DNA of 64,000 nucleotides from JACDCA01 sp963810305. GTDB lineage: Bacteria; Acidobacteriota; Vicinamibacteria; Vicinamibacterales; 2-12-FULL-66-21. Of this stretch, positions 1-9,727 are shown one piece after another (the first letter of the stretch is position 1; each line of letters opens with the position of its first letter). Made by a program: the position numbers and the translations under genes. The notes under the pieces are model-generated. The model made no database searches, was not told where the DNA came from, and was given only the letters and a program-made list of their open reading frames with translations. The stretch is from contig CAWEMY010000005.1 of the NCBI GenBank assembly GCA_963810305.1, positions 310,001-374,000 of the forward strand, written 5' to 3'.

Positions 1-785
1 AAGACCTGCACGTTGTACCAGAGCAGCGGCGCGACGGCGAGCAGGCAGCCTGTCGCGGCGATCGCGTACAGCCGCCACTCGGATAGCCGCCGCTGTTCTC
101 GGAGCACGACGATCGCATAGCCGCCCAGGAACGGCACCAGCACCGCCGTGGGGTACTCGGTCACGACCATCCACCCGAGCAGGAACGACGAGAGGAACAC
201 CGGCAGGCCCGAGACACGGCCGTTGCGGCGTCCGGCAACCCAGATCAGCGATGCGGCGAGAAAGAAGAGCCCGGCCTGCACGTGGCCATAGTAGCCGGTG
301 CTGTACCTGAAAACCGGCGTCCCGAAGACGATCGCGCTGGTGACAAGCAGCGCGATCCGGCCGCCGGCGACCGCCGTCACGAACCCATAGATGAGCGGCG
401 CGAGCGCGGCGCAGATGACGCTGACGCCCATGAATGTCGCGGTCACCTTGAAGAATTTCGGCTCGACATGCACGCCGGCCGCCTGCAGCGCGCGGTAGAG
501 CGGAGCCCAGGCCGTGGCGCCGATGAGCGAGGAGCCGATGGCCTTGTCGGAGTAGTAGTGTCCGTTGAAGTACGAGCGATCCTTCGTGCGGAACTCGCGA
601 AGTTCGTGCGACTGCTGGGTTGTGTCGATCTCGAAGCGATGCTCCTCGGCGAGAGACTTCACGAGCGACAGGCGTGACAGTGTGTTGTCGTCTTGCCACG
701 TGCCCACGAAATACCCGAAGGCCGTGAGCGCCATGACATAGACAACCGCCAGCTCAGTGACGGACGCTCGCCGACCGCTCGTCAT
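1..785 (-). CDS. Polytopic membrane protein, partial (C-terminus beyond window)
   Basis: The frame opens with ATG at 785 on the minus strand and runs without a stop off the left edge, giving about 261 residues. The first 25 residues form a membrane anchor, followed by a soluble loop with the motif NGHYYSDKA and then at least four hydrophobic segments. An N-terminal loop of the form GHYYSxKAxG is recurrent in uncharacterised bacterial polytopic proteins that resemble GT39 (PMT/ArnT) glycosyltransferases, so a role in surface-sugar transfer or lipid-linked sugar handling is possible but not shown. It lies downstream of, and on the same strand as, the FkbM methyltransferase, which suits a surface-polymer locus. 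Confidence 0.75.
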   Translation of the reverse strand, partial: MTSGRRASVTELAVVYVMALTAFGYFVGTWQDDNTLSRLSLVKSLAEEHRFEIDTTQQSHELREFRTKDRSYFNGHYYSDKAIGSSLIGATAWAPLYRALQAAGVHVEPKFFKVTATFMGVSVICAALAPLIYGFVTAVAGGRIALLVTSAIVFGTPVFRYSTGYYGHVQAGLFFLAASLIWVAGRRNGRVSGLPVFLSSFLLGWMVVTEYPTAVLVPFLGGYAIVVLREQRRLSEWRLYAIAATGCLLAVAPLLWYNVQV

Positions 786-891
786 GCGGCGTACGACGCT
801 ACACATACCGTCGTGATCACGCGCCTTTCGTCCCTCCCCTCACGACAGGTGAATGAAGAACTCAAGGCCGCGTCACGCGAGACACCCAAAA

Positions 892-1669
892 TCAGTGCGC
901 TTTGGCGGCCATCGACGGCAGATAGAAATCATCCTGCAACCATGTGTGCGACTTCGTGTAGCCCTTGCTTTTCAGCAACACCTCGATCTGGGTTCGCTTG
1001 GGCTCTTCGTCGTTATGTTCGATGGCAATCGATCCAAGCTTGTACCTGGTCAAACGGAAACCCGCGCAATGCCTCGAGCTCCGCTCCCTCGATGTCCAGA
1101 CTCATGAAGTGAATGAACGAAGGCGCGTGCGCGCGCTGCAGGACATCGCGCAAGGTCACCGTCGTCAGCTCGACAGTCTTTTCGTTCTTCACGAGATCTT
1201 TCCAGCGATTGAGGTGATTCGAAATCCCGCCAAGCTCTCCGGCTTGTGCAAACTGCACCTTCTGTCCACCCTCGCCGTCAACAGCTTCTCGAAACATCTG
1301 GCACGTGCGGCCTTCCATGTTCGAGGGAAACGGATCGACGCAGATCCCTTTCCAGCCTCGCTGCTCGAGCGCCCACGTATTCGAGTTGAAAACCCCGTCA
1401 GCGGAACCAACATCGAGGAAGTAGCCGTTGGTGACGCCACGAAACACTTTCTCAGCCACCCAACGGTCCTGTCCGATTTGCGATGGGAATTTGAGGAGTC
1501 CAAGTCTTTCGCGGACGCTGATCTCGAAGTTGTGCCGCTGCGGGATCTGACAACACATCTGGTTCAGCTGGAACGAGCGGCCAACACGCATTCCAAAATA
1601 CCCGGCAGCCGTCGCGACGGAAAGGAGCACGACCCCCGCTACCGCTACCTTGAGCAGTCGCTTGCGCAT
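892..1669 (-). CDS. FkbM-family SAM-dependent methyltransferase, one frameshift near 1042
   Basis: Residues 1-32 form a signal anchor. The methyltransferase core follows: SQIGQDRWVAEKVF, then GYFLDVGSADG (SAM-binding motif I), CVDPFP and SLDIEGAELEALRGF. FkbM enzymes O-methylate sugars or small molecules. The open frame stops at 1013, but one base later the same strand continues as IAIEHNDEEPKRTQIEVLL and then DDFYLPSM to a TGA at 892-894. That is the usual FkbM C-terminus, so the gene really ends at 892. Removing one base at about 1042-1046 (near an AAGCTT) gives 258 residues. It could be a recent pseudogene, but the same one-base pattern in ftsA suggests an assembly indel. Confidence 0.85.
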
Positions 1670-2102
1670 CCGATCATTTTAGACGCAATGAATTGACTTC
1701 CGTCGCGCGGTCATTACTTCCGTTCGGCGATCCCGATGTCAGCTTCTTCGTGTACGCCACAAAAGTAGATCGTCCGGACCAAAGTAAGCATTAACGGGGG
1801 GACAACGTCCTTTTCGTGAAGTGGGCCTATTGGCTGAACTACTGATTGGCGAGGAGCAGTAAATCAAAGGTCAGGAGATCAGGAGACGAAGGATCACCAC
1901 AGAGACGGTCATGACCAGCGGTCACCCTGTGGCATGAAAAACGGAAAGCTACCGCGCGGTCGGCGACGTCGCTGGTGATTGGTACCAGGAAGTCCTCACG
2001 GAGTCTGACGCGGGAGCGTTGAGGAACCCCGTATTGTTGCTGCGAGCACGCCGAGCAGAATCGTCGATTTCACGCTCCTCCGACCGCACTGAGGACGGCG
2101 CC
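1670..2102. other. Gene-free spacer (433 bp)
   Basis: No frame here has recognisable protein similarity or a plausible start. It lies upstream of the decayed IS110-type transposase. In IS110-group elements the non-coding end beside the transposase carries the bridge RNA, so a relic could lie in roughly 1850-2100. I see no clear terminal sequence or fold that proves it. Confidence 0.4.
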
Positions 2103-2668
2103 ATGGACCAACTGATTGACCGCGTGGCGGGCATCGGACGTGCACAAGGCGACGGTCGTCGTGGACCGTCCGCACGTCGGCCGTCGACGGGAGCCGCGCG
2201 ATCCGGATCGAGACGTTTGGCATCGATGACGGCGGATCTGATTGCTCGCTGCGATGACTGGCTGCAGGCGTATGATGTGACGCATGTCGCGCTGAAAGCG
2301 CGTGGGTACTGGAAGCCGATCTACTACGTGCTCGAAGACGCGTTTCAGCTGTTGTTGATCGACTTGCTGGAGCTGAAGCACGTGCCGTGCCGGAAGATCG
2401 ATGTGAAGGGCAGCGAGTGGCTGGCGCAGTCGCTCGAACGCGGCTTGCTGCAGCGCGAGCTCTGTGCCGCCGCCGCCGATCCGCGAGCTGCGCGACTCAC
2501 GCGCTACCAGGACCAGCAGGTGCGCGACCGGAGTCGGGAAGTGATCGATTTGCAAGGTCCTGGAGCGACGCCGGGCTCAAACTGACCATTGCCGACAGCG
2601 ACGTCCTTGGGGCGCGCGGGCGCGCTATGTTGGACGCGCTGGTGGTGGGGACGACCGATCCCGGACCG
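2103..2668 (+). pseudogene. Decayed IS110-family transposase
   Basis: Read across several frames, this stretch rebuilds an IS110 DEDD transposase: MDQLIDRVAGI, DVHKATVVV (first catalytic Asp), ETFG, MTADLIARCDDWLQAYDVTHVAL, YWKPIYYVLE, LKHVPCRKIDVKGSEWLAQSLERGLLQ, IRELRD, LTRYQDQQVRDRSREV, and LKLTIADSDVLGARGRAMLDALVVGTTDP. At least five frame changes and several lost consensus residues (for example MESTGVYWKP reduced to LKARGYWKP) show real decay beyond a sequencing slip. The C-terminal Ser-type half of an IS110 transposase is missing after 2668. IS110 enzymes insert using a bridge RNA; this copy cannot be active. Confidence 0.85.
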
Positions 2669-2992
2669 TGCTCGACTCCGTCAGTCAGCGGTCACCGCCA
2701 CGGACGACCCTGACCAGTTGCGGCCCAGTCCCGTGAAGCGCCGCTTTCGCACATCGTGTCAGGAGAATTGATCCTGCCACGATCAATTTCTCCGGACGGA
2801 GACCGATCCCACGCACCGCCGCCGACCTCGCCGCGCGGCGCGTCGCTCGCGCCGATACTGACCGACGTTGACACGATTCCGCGGGCGTGCCGCAGCCGTC
2901 GCCGTCGATCCTTGCGGAGCGAACCCCGGCTGATCGAACGGTGGCGGCCCGCGAGACTCCGTTGCGGATCGGCACCGCGAGGTCGGTATAGG
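2669..2992. other. Gene-poor spacer between the IS relic and the lipoprotein relic
   Basis: No intact gene is visible. The right part (about 2930-2992), read on the minus strand one frame from the lipoprotein gene, gives GTFSGTLTYTDLAVPI, a plausible continuation of that protein. The left part probably includes the lost end of the IS110 element. An ATTGATCCTG...ACGATCAAT inverted pair lies near 2766-2790, of no known role. Confidence 0.4.
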
Positions 2993-3208
2993 TCAGTGTG
3001 CCGGAGAAGGTGCCGAAAAGTTGTAGGTGACGGTGAAAGAGGTGACCTCATTGGCAGCGGAGACGCTGAAGCGGATCGGGGTTCCATGCTGGGTGGTTCC
3101 CGTCCACTCGCCAGCGGGCACGGGCGCGGGCGCCGTTCCGCTCTCGCATGCGACCCGGGCAGAGATCGCGATGCTTGCCGCTATCACGAGCCGACGAGTT
3201 TTCCACAC
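2993..3208 (-). pseudogene. Small lipoprotein-like protein, frame broken near 3015
   Basis: The frame starts at 3208 with a basic and hydrophobic signal region (MWKTRRLVIAASIAISARVA) followed directly by a Cys (ACES), consistent with a lipobox, then GEWTGTTQHGTPIRFSVSAANEVTSFTVTYNF. The frame stops soon after. On the same strand another frame continues as GTFSGTLTYTDLAVPI, which fits the beta-strand pattern of the first part, so the stop at 2993 is likely a frameshift (two extra bases or one missing in TTTTC). It looks like a secreted or outer-membrane-anchored beta-sandwich protein of unknown function. Beyond about 2930 I cannot follow it. Confidence 0.5.
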
Positions 3209-3257
3209 GCATACTGCATGACCATTGATTACGCCGAATCTTCAGCGATTTTAGCCG

Positions 3258-3440
3258 TCAGAAGGCAAAATGCAGCCCAGCGCTGACAGTGTGGGGCGTG
3301 CTGTGCGACGATGCGCCCCAATGGGATTGGGAGGTCGCTGAGGCAAGCGATGGACCGACGTGATGAAACTCGGCTTGCTCGATACTGAGCGCCTGCCCAC
3401 CGCCGCCCGCACAGACTTCTATGGACGTTAGCTGCTTCAT
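3258..3440 (-). pseudogene. N-terminal fragment of a DNA (cytosine-5-)-methyltransferase
   Basis: From ATG at 3440 the frame reads MKQLTSIEVCAGGGGQALSI then EQAEFHHVGP. This is the start of a C5 cytosine methyltransferase with motif I (CAGxGGxxxGLxxAGF), although the Gly of 'GLE' is Ser and 'AGF' is AEF. After about 35 residues the similarity stops; no PCQ catalytic motif or target-recognition domain is present. The ATG overlaps the stop codon of the helix-turn-helix frame (ATGA at 3437-3440), so the two genes were translationally coupled. Together they are a remnant of a modification or restriction-modification operon. Function is certainly lost. Confidence 0.65.
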
Positions 3441-3645
3441 GAGTTGTTTGGCTTCCACGGCTGCGCGGGCGGTTTCGGACCGCCTGCGCTTACCCAAGTC
3501 TCGAAATTGAGAATGTCTTTGACTGCCTGGTCGGAAACGCCGAACGCGTCAGCGAGTTCCTTCGCTGTCGACCCCTCTGCGAAACGCTCCCGGATCGCGC
3601 GGGCCTTCTGCGCGGTCAGCTTCGTTGCTCCGCGCCAATTGGACT
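3437..3645 (-). pseudogene. Helix-turn-helix protein fragment (5' end lost)
   Basis: The minus-strand frame NWRGATKLTAQKARAIRERF, then AEGSTAKELADAFGVSDQAVKDIL, is a homeodomain-like/resolvase-like helix-turn-helix of the kind found beside phage and restriction genes (KLT..A..IR..F..G...ELA..FGVS). It ends WVSAGGPKPPAQPWKPNNS and its stop overlaps the start of the methyltransferase fragment. Upstream of about 3645 the frame runs antisense into the membrane protein at 3648 and has no natural start, so the N-terminus was cut off at that junction. It may have controlled the adjacent methyltransferase gene. Confidence 0.6.
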
Positions 3646-3647
3646 GG

Positions 3648-4997
3648 ATGTTGCTGATGACCGGTCTTGCCGCTCTCGTGGAAGACCGGGTCACGCTGCT
3701 GCGGTCGGCGATCGTGCTAGCGCTCACCTTTCAGGTGTGCAGTGCCGCCGCGGTTTTCGCGGTGGTGAAACGTCTCGTCGATGCAGACTGGGGTTGGGTG
3801 GCAGCCGCCTGCTGGCTGATCAATCCGCTCGCCTTCCTCATCGCCGTGCAGGCCACGGAAGCGAGCGTCTACGGGGTGTCGGCCCTCGGGCTCCTGCTCG
3901 TGCATTTGCGGGTCGTCGAGGCGCGCATGGCCGGGCGCCAGCCCTCCTGGCGGCTCGTGGCCGTGTACGGGCTGGCCCTCGGGGTTCTCTGTCTCGCCCG
4001 GATGGACGGCGTGATCGTCGTCGCTCTCGCGATCGCCTGGCTGGCGTGGCCGGCGATCTCACGGTCGGGCGACCGGCTGCGCGCCGGCGCATCCGCGTTC
4101 GCCGCGGCTGCCGTCGCCGTCCTCGTGGTGAGTCCCTGGTGGATTTTCTCGTTGATGAACGTCGGCACCATCGTGCAGGACAGCGGCGCGATGAAGACGC
4201 TGTGGGCGTCGGACCAGTACCCCGGGTTCACCGCGCGGCTGGAGAACCTGTCAAAGACGCTCGAGTACTTCACCAGGCGCTGCCTCGCCGCCATGACCGT
4301 GTGGAGCTACTCGGCAGCGAGCGTCACGCTCTGCTTCCTGGGTTTGAGCGCGGGACCGGTGTTCACCCTGCTGAGACGACCGGCGTCATTGCAGGGTCGT
4401 GCGGTCGCGAGCCTGCTGCTGTGGCTGGCAGCGCTGATCCTCACCTACGGCTTGGCGGTCGTCGAACGCCAGATCTGGTGGCTCACCGTTCCCTGCCTGA
4501 CGATAATGCTCATACAGTTCATGACGGTGCCGTGGGCGTTGGGCACCGTGTCCGGCGGCGTCAGGATCGGGCGAGCATTACAACCGACGCTCGTCATTCT
4601 CGCCGTGCTGCTGCTCGCGCGCTGGCACATCAAGGATCGGCCGCTCTATCCGTGGCAACCGGACGTCAGGCGCAGTCAGCTCGCAATTGAGGCGCTGGTG
4701 CCGGCGCCGGAACGGATCGGCGCCTTCAATGCCGGCATCCCCGCGTACTTCGGCTCCGGCCGTGTGGTCGCGCTCGACGGGCTGGTCAATCACATCGTCC
4801 GGACGCACTGGGCCGAGCGCCGATTCGATCAATTCGTGGCATCCCACGGGATTCACTTCATTGCCGACGAAGCGCGCGTGCTCGACAAGGCCCACCGCTT
4901 CTCGCGCACTCCACTCAGGCTCGAACTCGTGGCTTCTTTCCCCCTGCACGGCTGGCCAACCGGACAACGCCACCTGTGGCGTGTGATCGCGCCATGA
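3648..4997 (+). CDS. Polytopic membrane protein, GT39-like, probably N-terminally truncated
   Basis: About 449 residues from the ATG at 3648 (a second ATG is at 3657), with some nine hydrophobic segments and a soluble C-terminal part containing RIGAFNAGIPAYFGSG and GLVNHIV. This layout resembles GT39-like membrane proteins, but their usual N-terminal helices and acidic DE loop are absent. The open frame extends upstream to 3444 only because it reads antisense through the helix-turn-helix fragment, so no reliable native start or ribosome binding site is visible. I infer a truncated gene fused to foreign DNA at about 3645. It lies 10 bp upstream of the next membrane protein, which it may have partnered. 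Confidence 0.65.
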   Translation: MLLMTGLAALVEDRVTLLRSAIVLALTFQVCSAAAVFAVVKRLVDADWGWVAAACWLINPLAFLIAVQATEASVYGVSALGLLLVHLRVVEARMAGRQPSWRLVAVYGLALGVLCLARMDGVIVVALAIAWLAWPAISRSGDRLRAGASAFAAAAVAVLVVSPWWIFSLMNVGTIVQDSGAMKTLWASDQYPGFTARLENLSKTLEYFTRRCLAAMTVWSYSAASVTLCFLGLSAGPVFTLLRRPASLQGRAVASLLLWLAALILTYGLAVVERQIWWLTVPCLTIMLIQFMTVPWALGTVSGGVRIGRALQPTLVILAVLLLARWHIKDRPLYPWQPDVRRSQLAIEALVPAPERIGAFNAGIPAYFGSGRVVALDGLVNHIVRTHWAERRFDQFVASHGIHFIADEARVLDKAHRFSRTPLRLELVASFPLHGWPTGQRHLWRVIAP

Positions 4998-5007
4998 GCC
5001 TTCGCAG

Positions 5008-7164
5008 ATGAATTCCTCCCCGGTCGCTCGCGGCATCAAACCACGGCTCCCGCGATTCGAGAGCTTCCGTTTGCCTCGCTGGGCCTCGTTGGCGGCACTC
5101 GCCTTCGCGCTCGTGCTCGCGTGGGCCAACTTTCTTACCACTGGCCGGTTCGCTGCTCTACCGGGCGCGCTGCACGGGTGGCGGGAGCCTTGGTACGCTG
5201 CCTCTTTGGTCGCCGCCACGGCGCTGACGCTCACTGGATGGCGCAAGGTCGGCCAGCCGGTAGCCTTGAAAAGCCCCATCGGCATCGCGCTCCTGCTGGC
5301 AGGCGCCGGCGTGCTGGTGGCGGCTGTCCTCGGCCGTCTTCCGCCAGGCACGTGGCTGCAGCTCCCGTGGAAGGACGACTGGACGGAGCTATTCACCCAG
5401 GCGTCGAACGGCGTGGCACTGCTCAAGCGTGGTGTGTTCGTCGGTTGGAACTGGTGGCTGCTCGGCGGATATCCGACCTCTACCGACATCGCACAGAACT
5501 TCGCCCTGGTGGCCTTTGTGCCGATGACGATCTTCGGTGACCGTCTGGGGTACCACCTGCTGCACGTGGGACTCTTTCTTCTCGTGCCGATCTACGTGTG
5601 GCTCGACCTCCGACACGAGGATCGCCAGACGCGCCTGGTCGGCAGCGGGCTCGCGTGTCTCTTTGCAGCCGGCTATTCGGGCCAGCTCGGCTCGAGCGGC
5701 GACACCAACTCGCTGGTGGGAGTGGCTTGTGCGGCGCTGGCGATGACCGGAGGGCACGCCGCCCGGCGCGGCACGCGATGGGGCGGCCCGCTGATGTGTC
5801 TGGGGCTCACCCTTGCTGTCTACACGCATACCGCCTTTGCGGTCTACGCCGGGATCTACCTCACGGTCGAGGCGATCTACTTCCGGGACCGTGCGGCGTT
5901 CATCCGCGTCGCATTTGCCTCCGGCGTCGCCGTGATCGCGGCTCTGCCCATGCACTGGGAGTCGCTTCGACACGCTGCGTTCGTGAGCTTCAACAATACG
6001 GTCTACGACCCCCACGCGCCGATGGACTGGCCCGCGTTCCTGCGCACGATCTACTACAACGTCGAGATCCTCCTCCTGCCGCATCGCTGGTTCAACGACT
6101 ATCGCAGTCTCGCGAACGTGTGGCTGCCAGCGCTGATCGTCACTGCGCTCCTGCCTGGACGATCCCGCACCAGCTTCTTCGCCTGGTCGGCGGTCGTCAC
6201 CCAGCTGCTGCTCCGGGTGAACACAGCGGAGGCCGGGGCGCTCTTCGATCGCGCCCAGCACATGTTCCCGCTCCTCACCGCCCCGGCGCTGGCCGGCTTC
6301 GTCGTGCGCACGACCGGGGGGCGCCCTCTCGCCGTCGCCGTCCTCTGCGTAGTCGGACTCTACGTCGGGTCCGTCCATGTGCCCGTCCGCCACGTAACCG
6401 ACCTGCGCAGCTGGAATCCACCTCTCATGGACCGGATCGCCCGCGCGGACGGCATGGTGCTCGTCGAGATCAGTCCGCACCGCGATATGGACAGCCACCC
6501 AACCCGCCGCAGCCAGACCACCCCCTTCGACGTGCATTTCGAAGGTCTGCTCCCGCGCCTCGCCGGGCAACGGTTCTACAGCCAGATGATCGACGGGTGG
6601 AACTGGACCATCTGGCGCGGGCAAGTCGTCGGCGCGGGTACCTTCCGGGGACGACCGATCGCCGAGACCCCAGTCGCGACTTTCATGACGGAGATGGAAC
6701 ACTGGGGCGTACGGCACCTGTTCGTCTGGACCGACGCGACCCGCGACTATCTGACGCGCAGCGGCGCGTTCGTCGAGCGCTGGCGGGACGGCCCGTGGTC
6801 TCATTTCGAGCGTCCGGGCGCCGACGTTCGAACAGTGGTGACGACGACTGGGCACGGCGTCCTCACGGACCTCGATACCCTCGGTGCGGCGGTAAACCTC
6901 TCTGATGTCGACGCCGGTTCAACCATCGTCATCCGGGCCAACTATTACCCGGCCTGGCGAGCACGAGCCGGAGATCGGGACGTCCCGCTGTTCTCGCAGG
7001 AGGGGCAACTCGCCTTCCACGCGCCTGCGGGGGGGACTTATGTAGTGAGGCTGGAGTACCCGCGCTACCGCTGGCTGTCGCTGACGGCCATCACGGCGTT
7101 TCTCTTCGGTACTGCGGCCATTAACCGTGTGGCGCAGCCCTTCAGGGCAGCGAGCGTCTCTTAA
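5008..7164 (+). CDS. Large polytopic membrane protein of unknown function
   Basis: 718 residues with about a dozen hydrophobic segments in the first 480 and a soluble C-terminal part ending with one more helix. Notable segments are DDWTELFTQASNGVALLKRG and GWNWWLLGGYPTSTD near residues 125-160, resembling the first periplasmic loop of YfhO/GT-C-type transferases, and near the end NYYPAWRAR..DVPLFSQEGQLAFHAPAGG, typical of the C-terminal beta domain of YfhO-like proteins. A role in glycosylating or assembling surface polymers is an inference. Its last residues (RVAQPFRAASVS) are encoded by a degenerate REP-like palindrome, so the C-terminus was altered by repeat insertion. Confidence 0.75.
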   Translation: MNSSPVARGIKPRLPRFESFRLPRWASLAALAFALVLAWANFLTTGRFAALPGALHGWREPWYAASLVAATALTLTGWRKVGQPVALKSPIGIALLLAGAGVLVAAVLGRLPPGTWLQLPWKDDWTELFTQASNGVALLKRGVFVGWNWWLLGGYPTSTDIAQNFALVAFVPMTIFGDRLGYHLLHVGLFLLVPIYVWLDLRHEDRQTRLVGSGLACLFAAGYSGQLGSSGDTNSLVGVACAALAMTGGHAARRGTRWGGPLMCLGLTLAVYTHTAFAVYAGIYLTVEAIYFRDRAAFIRVAFASGVAVIAALPMHWESLRHAAFVSFNNTVYDPHAPMDWPAFLRTIYYNVEILLLPHRWFNDYRSLANVWLPALIVTALLPGRSRTSFFAWSAVVTQLLLRVNTAEAGALFDRAQHMFPLLTAPALAGFVVRTTGGRPLAVAVLCVVGLYVGSVHVPVRHVTDLRSWNPPLMDRIARADGMVLVEISPHRDMDSHPTRRSQTTPFDVHFEGLLPRLAGQRFYSQMIDGWNWTIWRGQVVGAGTFRGRPIAETPVATFMTEMEHWGVRHLFVWTDATRDYLTRSGAFVERWRDGPWSHFERPGADVRTVVTTTGHGVLTDLDTLGAAVNLSDVDAGSTIVIRANYYPAWRARAGDRDVPLFSQEGQLAFHAPAGGTYVVRLEYPRYRWLSLTAITAFLFGTAAINRVAQPFRAASVS

Positions 7165-7196
7165 TCGCTTAGCGCAGCCCTCGAGGCCGGCAGCGT
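7129..7196. repeat. Degenerate REP family A copies at a gene end
   Basis: GCGCAGCCCTTCAGGGCAGCG (palindrome AGCCCTTCAGGGC) spans the last codons of the 718-residue membrane protein, and a weaker copy (GCGCAGCCCTCGAGGCCGGCAG) follows its stop. The cores match the AGCCCTTCAGGGCT palindromes at 40118, 54478 and 56254. The site separates two convergent genes and may act as a bidirectional terminator. Confidence 0.6.
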
Positions 7197-7209
7197 CAGC
7201 CGGAGCGCT

Positions 7210-9723
7210 TCATTTTATCGTCACCCGGTCGACCATCACGCCGAGCGCACGATCGTCGCCGCTGCCGAGGACGCGTGCGGGGTTCCAGGTCGCGGTCACG
7301 AGCCGGAGCTCGACCGAGTCGGGGGCGGCCGCGGCGCGCGCTGCGAGTTCCGGTGGTATCCGGAGCGAATACGGCGTGAAGCCTCCTTTGACGATTATCG
7401 AGCCGATCTGCTGGTTGTGAAGAAAGACGTCGACCTTCGCCTCCGGTGCGGCGGGTGGACGCCCGCCGTCGCCGAGGACGAGGATCAGCTCACGGCTGTC
7501 TGGCGAGATCGTCGTGACTGATACATAGGACGTGGGTCGGCTCCAGCGGAAGGTACGCCCGTCCGCAACTTCCTTCGCATGAAACCTAAGGAGGTGCACA
7601 TCGTCGTTGACGCCGACGTCGAGATCGAACCAGCGCCCCTCCGGTGTCAACGCCTCCGGTGCCGCGAATTCGTAGACGCTGAATTCGAACTCCTTGCGTC
7701 TGATTGACTCGAGGGTAGGCATTCAGGGACGATTCGTACTCCGGCACCTGGAACCGGGTGCTCGAGACCGCCTTGATCGCATACCGGTGCGAAAGAAGGT
7801 CCGTGCCGCCGCCGCCGACGAACAACACCCGCCGATACCGCGTCTTCGCCCACTCGAGAAACGTGGCGAACACCGCCTTGTCCGGTCGCGCGGAGTTCAG
7901 GACGAGAACGTTTCGCCCGTAGACGTAGGCGAGCGGCGTCGCCATCACGTGCACGTCGCTCTGGGCGTCGCGTCCCTCCACGATCACCAGATCGTCGTTG
8001 CCGAATTGAGACGCGAGCCGCTCGAGCTGGGGAATCAACCCGGCGTACTCGACATGGGCCGCGACGGGAGCGCTCGCCCACATGTAGTGCCAACCGAGCA
8101 GCGACACGAGAATGATCCCGAGTGCGCCGCGCACCAGCCGGGCACGGCCGCCTGCCGTGCCGCCGAGGCCCGCCGCGCACGCAAAAAGCAGGGTGACCGG
8201 CAGGATGACCGGAAGAAAACGTCGCGCCGCCCAGAAGTGTTCCGGGACGATCCGGATCTTGTAGAAGACGAAGACGGTAAAGATCGCCGCTGTCGCGAAG
8301 AGCGCCGGGTCGCGCCAGAAGGCCGCGCGCGCGTAGAGCAGATACCCGAGGAGCGCGGCCAGTACCGCCGGCACCGTGACGTAGAAGTTCGCAAAGGTGC
8401 GAAGCGAGTAGGCGTCGTGGGCGGCGAGGCGGCCGCCCGGTTGCCTGAAGTACAGAGCGTAGATAGCCAGGATGCAAAGAGCCGAGCGCAATCGCGGACG
8501 GGACGTAGCGCACGACTGTGGACCTGATCCACGGGTTTCGACTGCCCGAGCCAGAGAGCGGCAATGGCGGCACAGAACGACGATCCCGAGGACGGTCAAT
8601 TGCCACCACGGCAGCGCAGCGAAGAACTCGAGCGGCTGATTCGCATACGCGCGCAGCGGCCCGCGGTAGTAGAGCAGCGCCGGGATCGCCAGAGCGAGGA
8701 ATCCGGCAAGCATCGAGAACCGGGGCCGCTGCCCGGCGAAGACGCCGAGCAGCACTCCCGCAGCGAGCCCGGCGACACCGAGCACCGAGTCGAAGCGCAG
8801 GAAGAGCAGCAGGCCGAGAAGCACGCCGGCGGCGGGTGCGAAGAAGCGGTCGCCATCGACATGCGCGCGTGCATTGGCCAGCAGCGCTGCGAACAAGAAC
8901 GTCTGCATCACGACTTCGGCGTTTGGATAGCGCGCGAACCAGACGGTGACGACGTTCAACGCGAGCAAGGCGGCGGCCGCGAAGGCAGCGAGACGGCCGA
9001 ATAAACGGACACCCGGTGAAGTAGACGGCCAGCACACCGAGCAATCGCCCAGAACGGCGTGACACGGCGAGCCCCGCTGAGCCCGTCCAGACCGTACCCG
9101 ATCGCGATCGACGCTGGAAAGAGATGCGGAAACTGTCCGACGGTGACGCCGGTGTCCGGATCCTGCAGGGGGAAACCCATGAACCGGATCCCGTAGTAGT
9201 CCGTGCGCGGCTGCCCCTGCCCGTGCATATGACGAGGGAAAAACAAGTCGCGTGCGAAGACGGGGACGGTTGCCACGACCGGCTCGGTACTGCGGATCGA
9301 TCCGCGCTGCGCGATCTGGATGCCTTCGTTGACGTAAGTGCCAGGGTCCTTGCCGCCCATGATGTATTCAGCGGCGGGAGTGAAACGCAACGCGCAGAAG
9401 ATCGTGAGCGCAAGCGGCAGGAGCGCGGTGAGCGAAAGTGTCCTTGCCCTCAGGCGCAATCGTGCCCGTGCGAGCAGCGATTCCCGCGATGGCAGAGCGG
9501 CGTTGGCGATCAGCAGGCGTCTGAAGGTGTAGCGATCCGCCGCGGCGAGCGCGAGCACGGTCATGAGCGACCAGCCGCAGCTGAGGACGATCATCCAGAA
9601 GACGCGTTCTTCGGGGTCGAGCGCGGCGCGCTTATCCCGATCGAGCCACGGCAGCCGGTAAAGAACGGCGCCGGGCAGCCAGACGATCAGGAGAAGCGCG
9701 CCGAGTTGTTGCAGAAGTGTCAC
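7210..9723 (-). CDS. GT39-like polytopic glycosyltransferase, interrupted by multiple single-base frameshifts
   Basis: Three overlapping frames on one strand form a single protein. It starts at GTG 9723 (TLLQQLGALLLIVWLPGAV), contains YIMGGKDPGTYVNEGIQIAQ at about residue 120 (an acidic loop of the kind that binds lipid-phosphate sugar in GT-C enzymes), some ten membrane helices and a C-terminal beta domain ending VMVDRVTIK. Frame breaks lie near 9042, 9012, 8574, 8530, 8487 and 7724. Each is repaired by removing one base, leaving 2508 nt, exactly 836 codons. The repaired joints read naturally, e.g. WAI+LGVLAVYFTG+VRLFGRL and WIRSTVVRYVPSAIAL. The gene lies 4 bp after the DegT gene, so it ends the operon. 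Confidence 0.7.
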
Positions 9724-9727
9724 TCAG

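Noticed and set aside
5389..6855. 488-residue minus-strand open frame
   Set aside because: Antisense to the 718-residue membrane protein, Arg/His/Glu-rich with no recognisable fold; a typical high-GC shadow.
7647..9413. 588-residue minus-strand open frame
   Set aside because: Arg/Ser/Pro-rich alternative frame of the frameshifted GT39-like gene; only short patches make sense, where the true frame passes through it.
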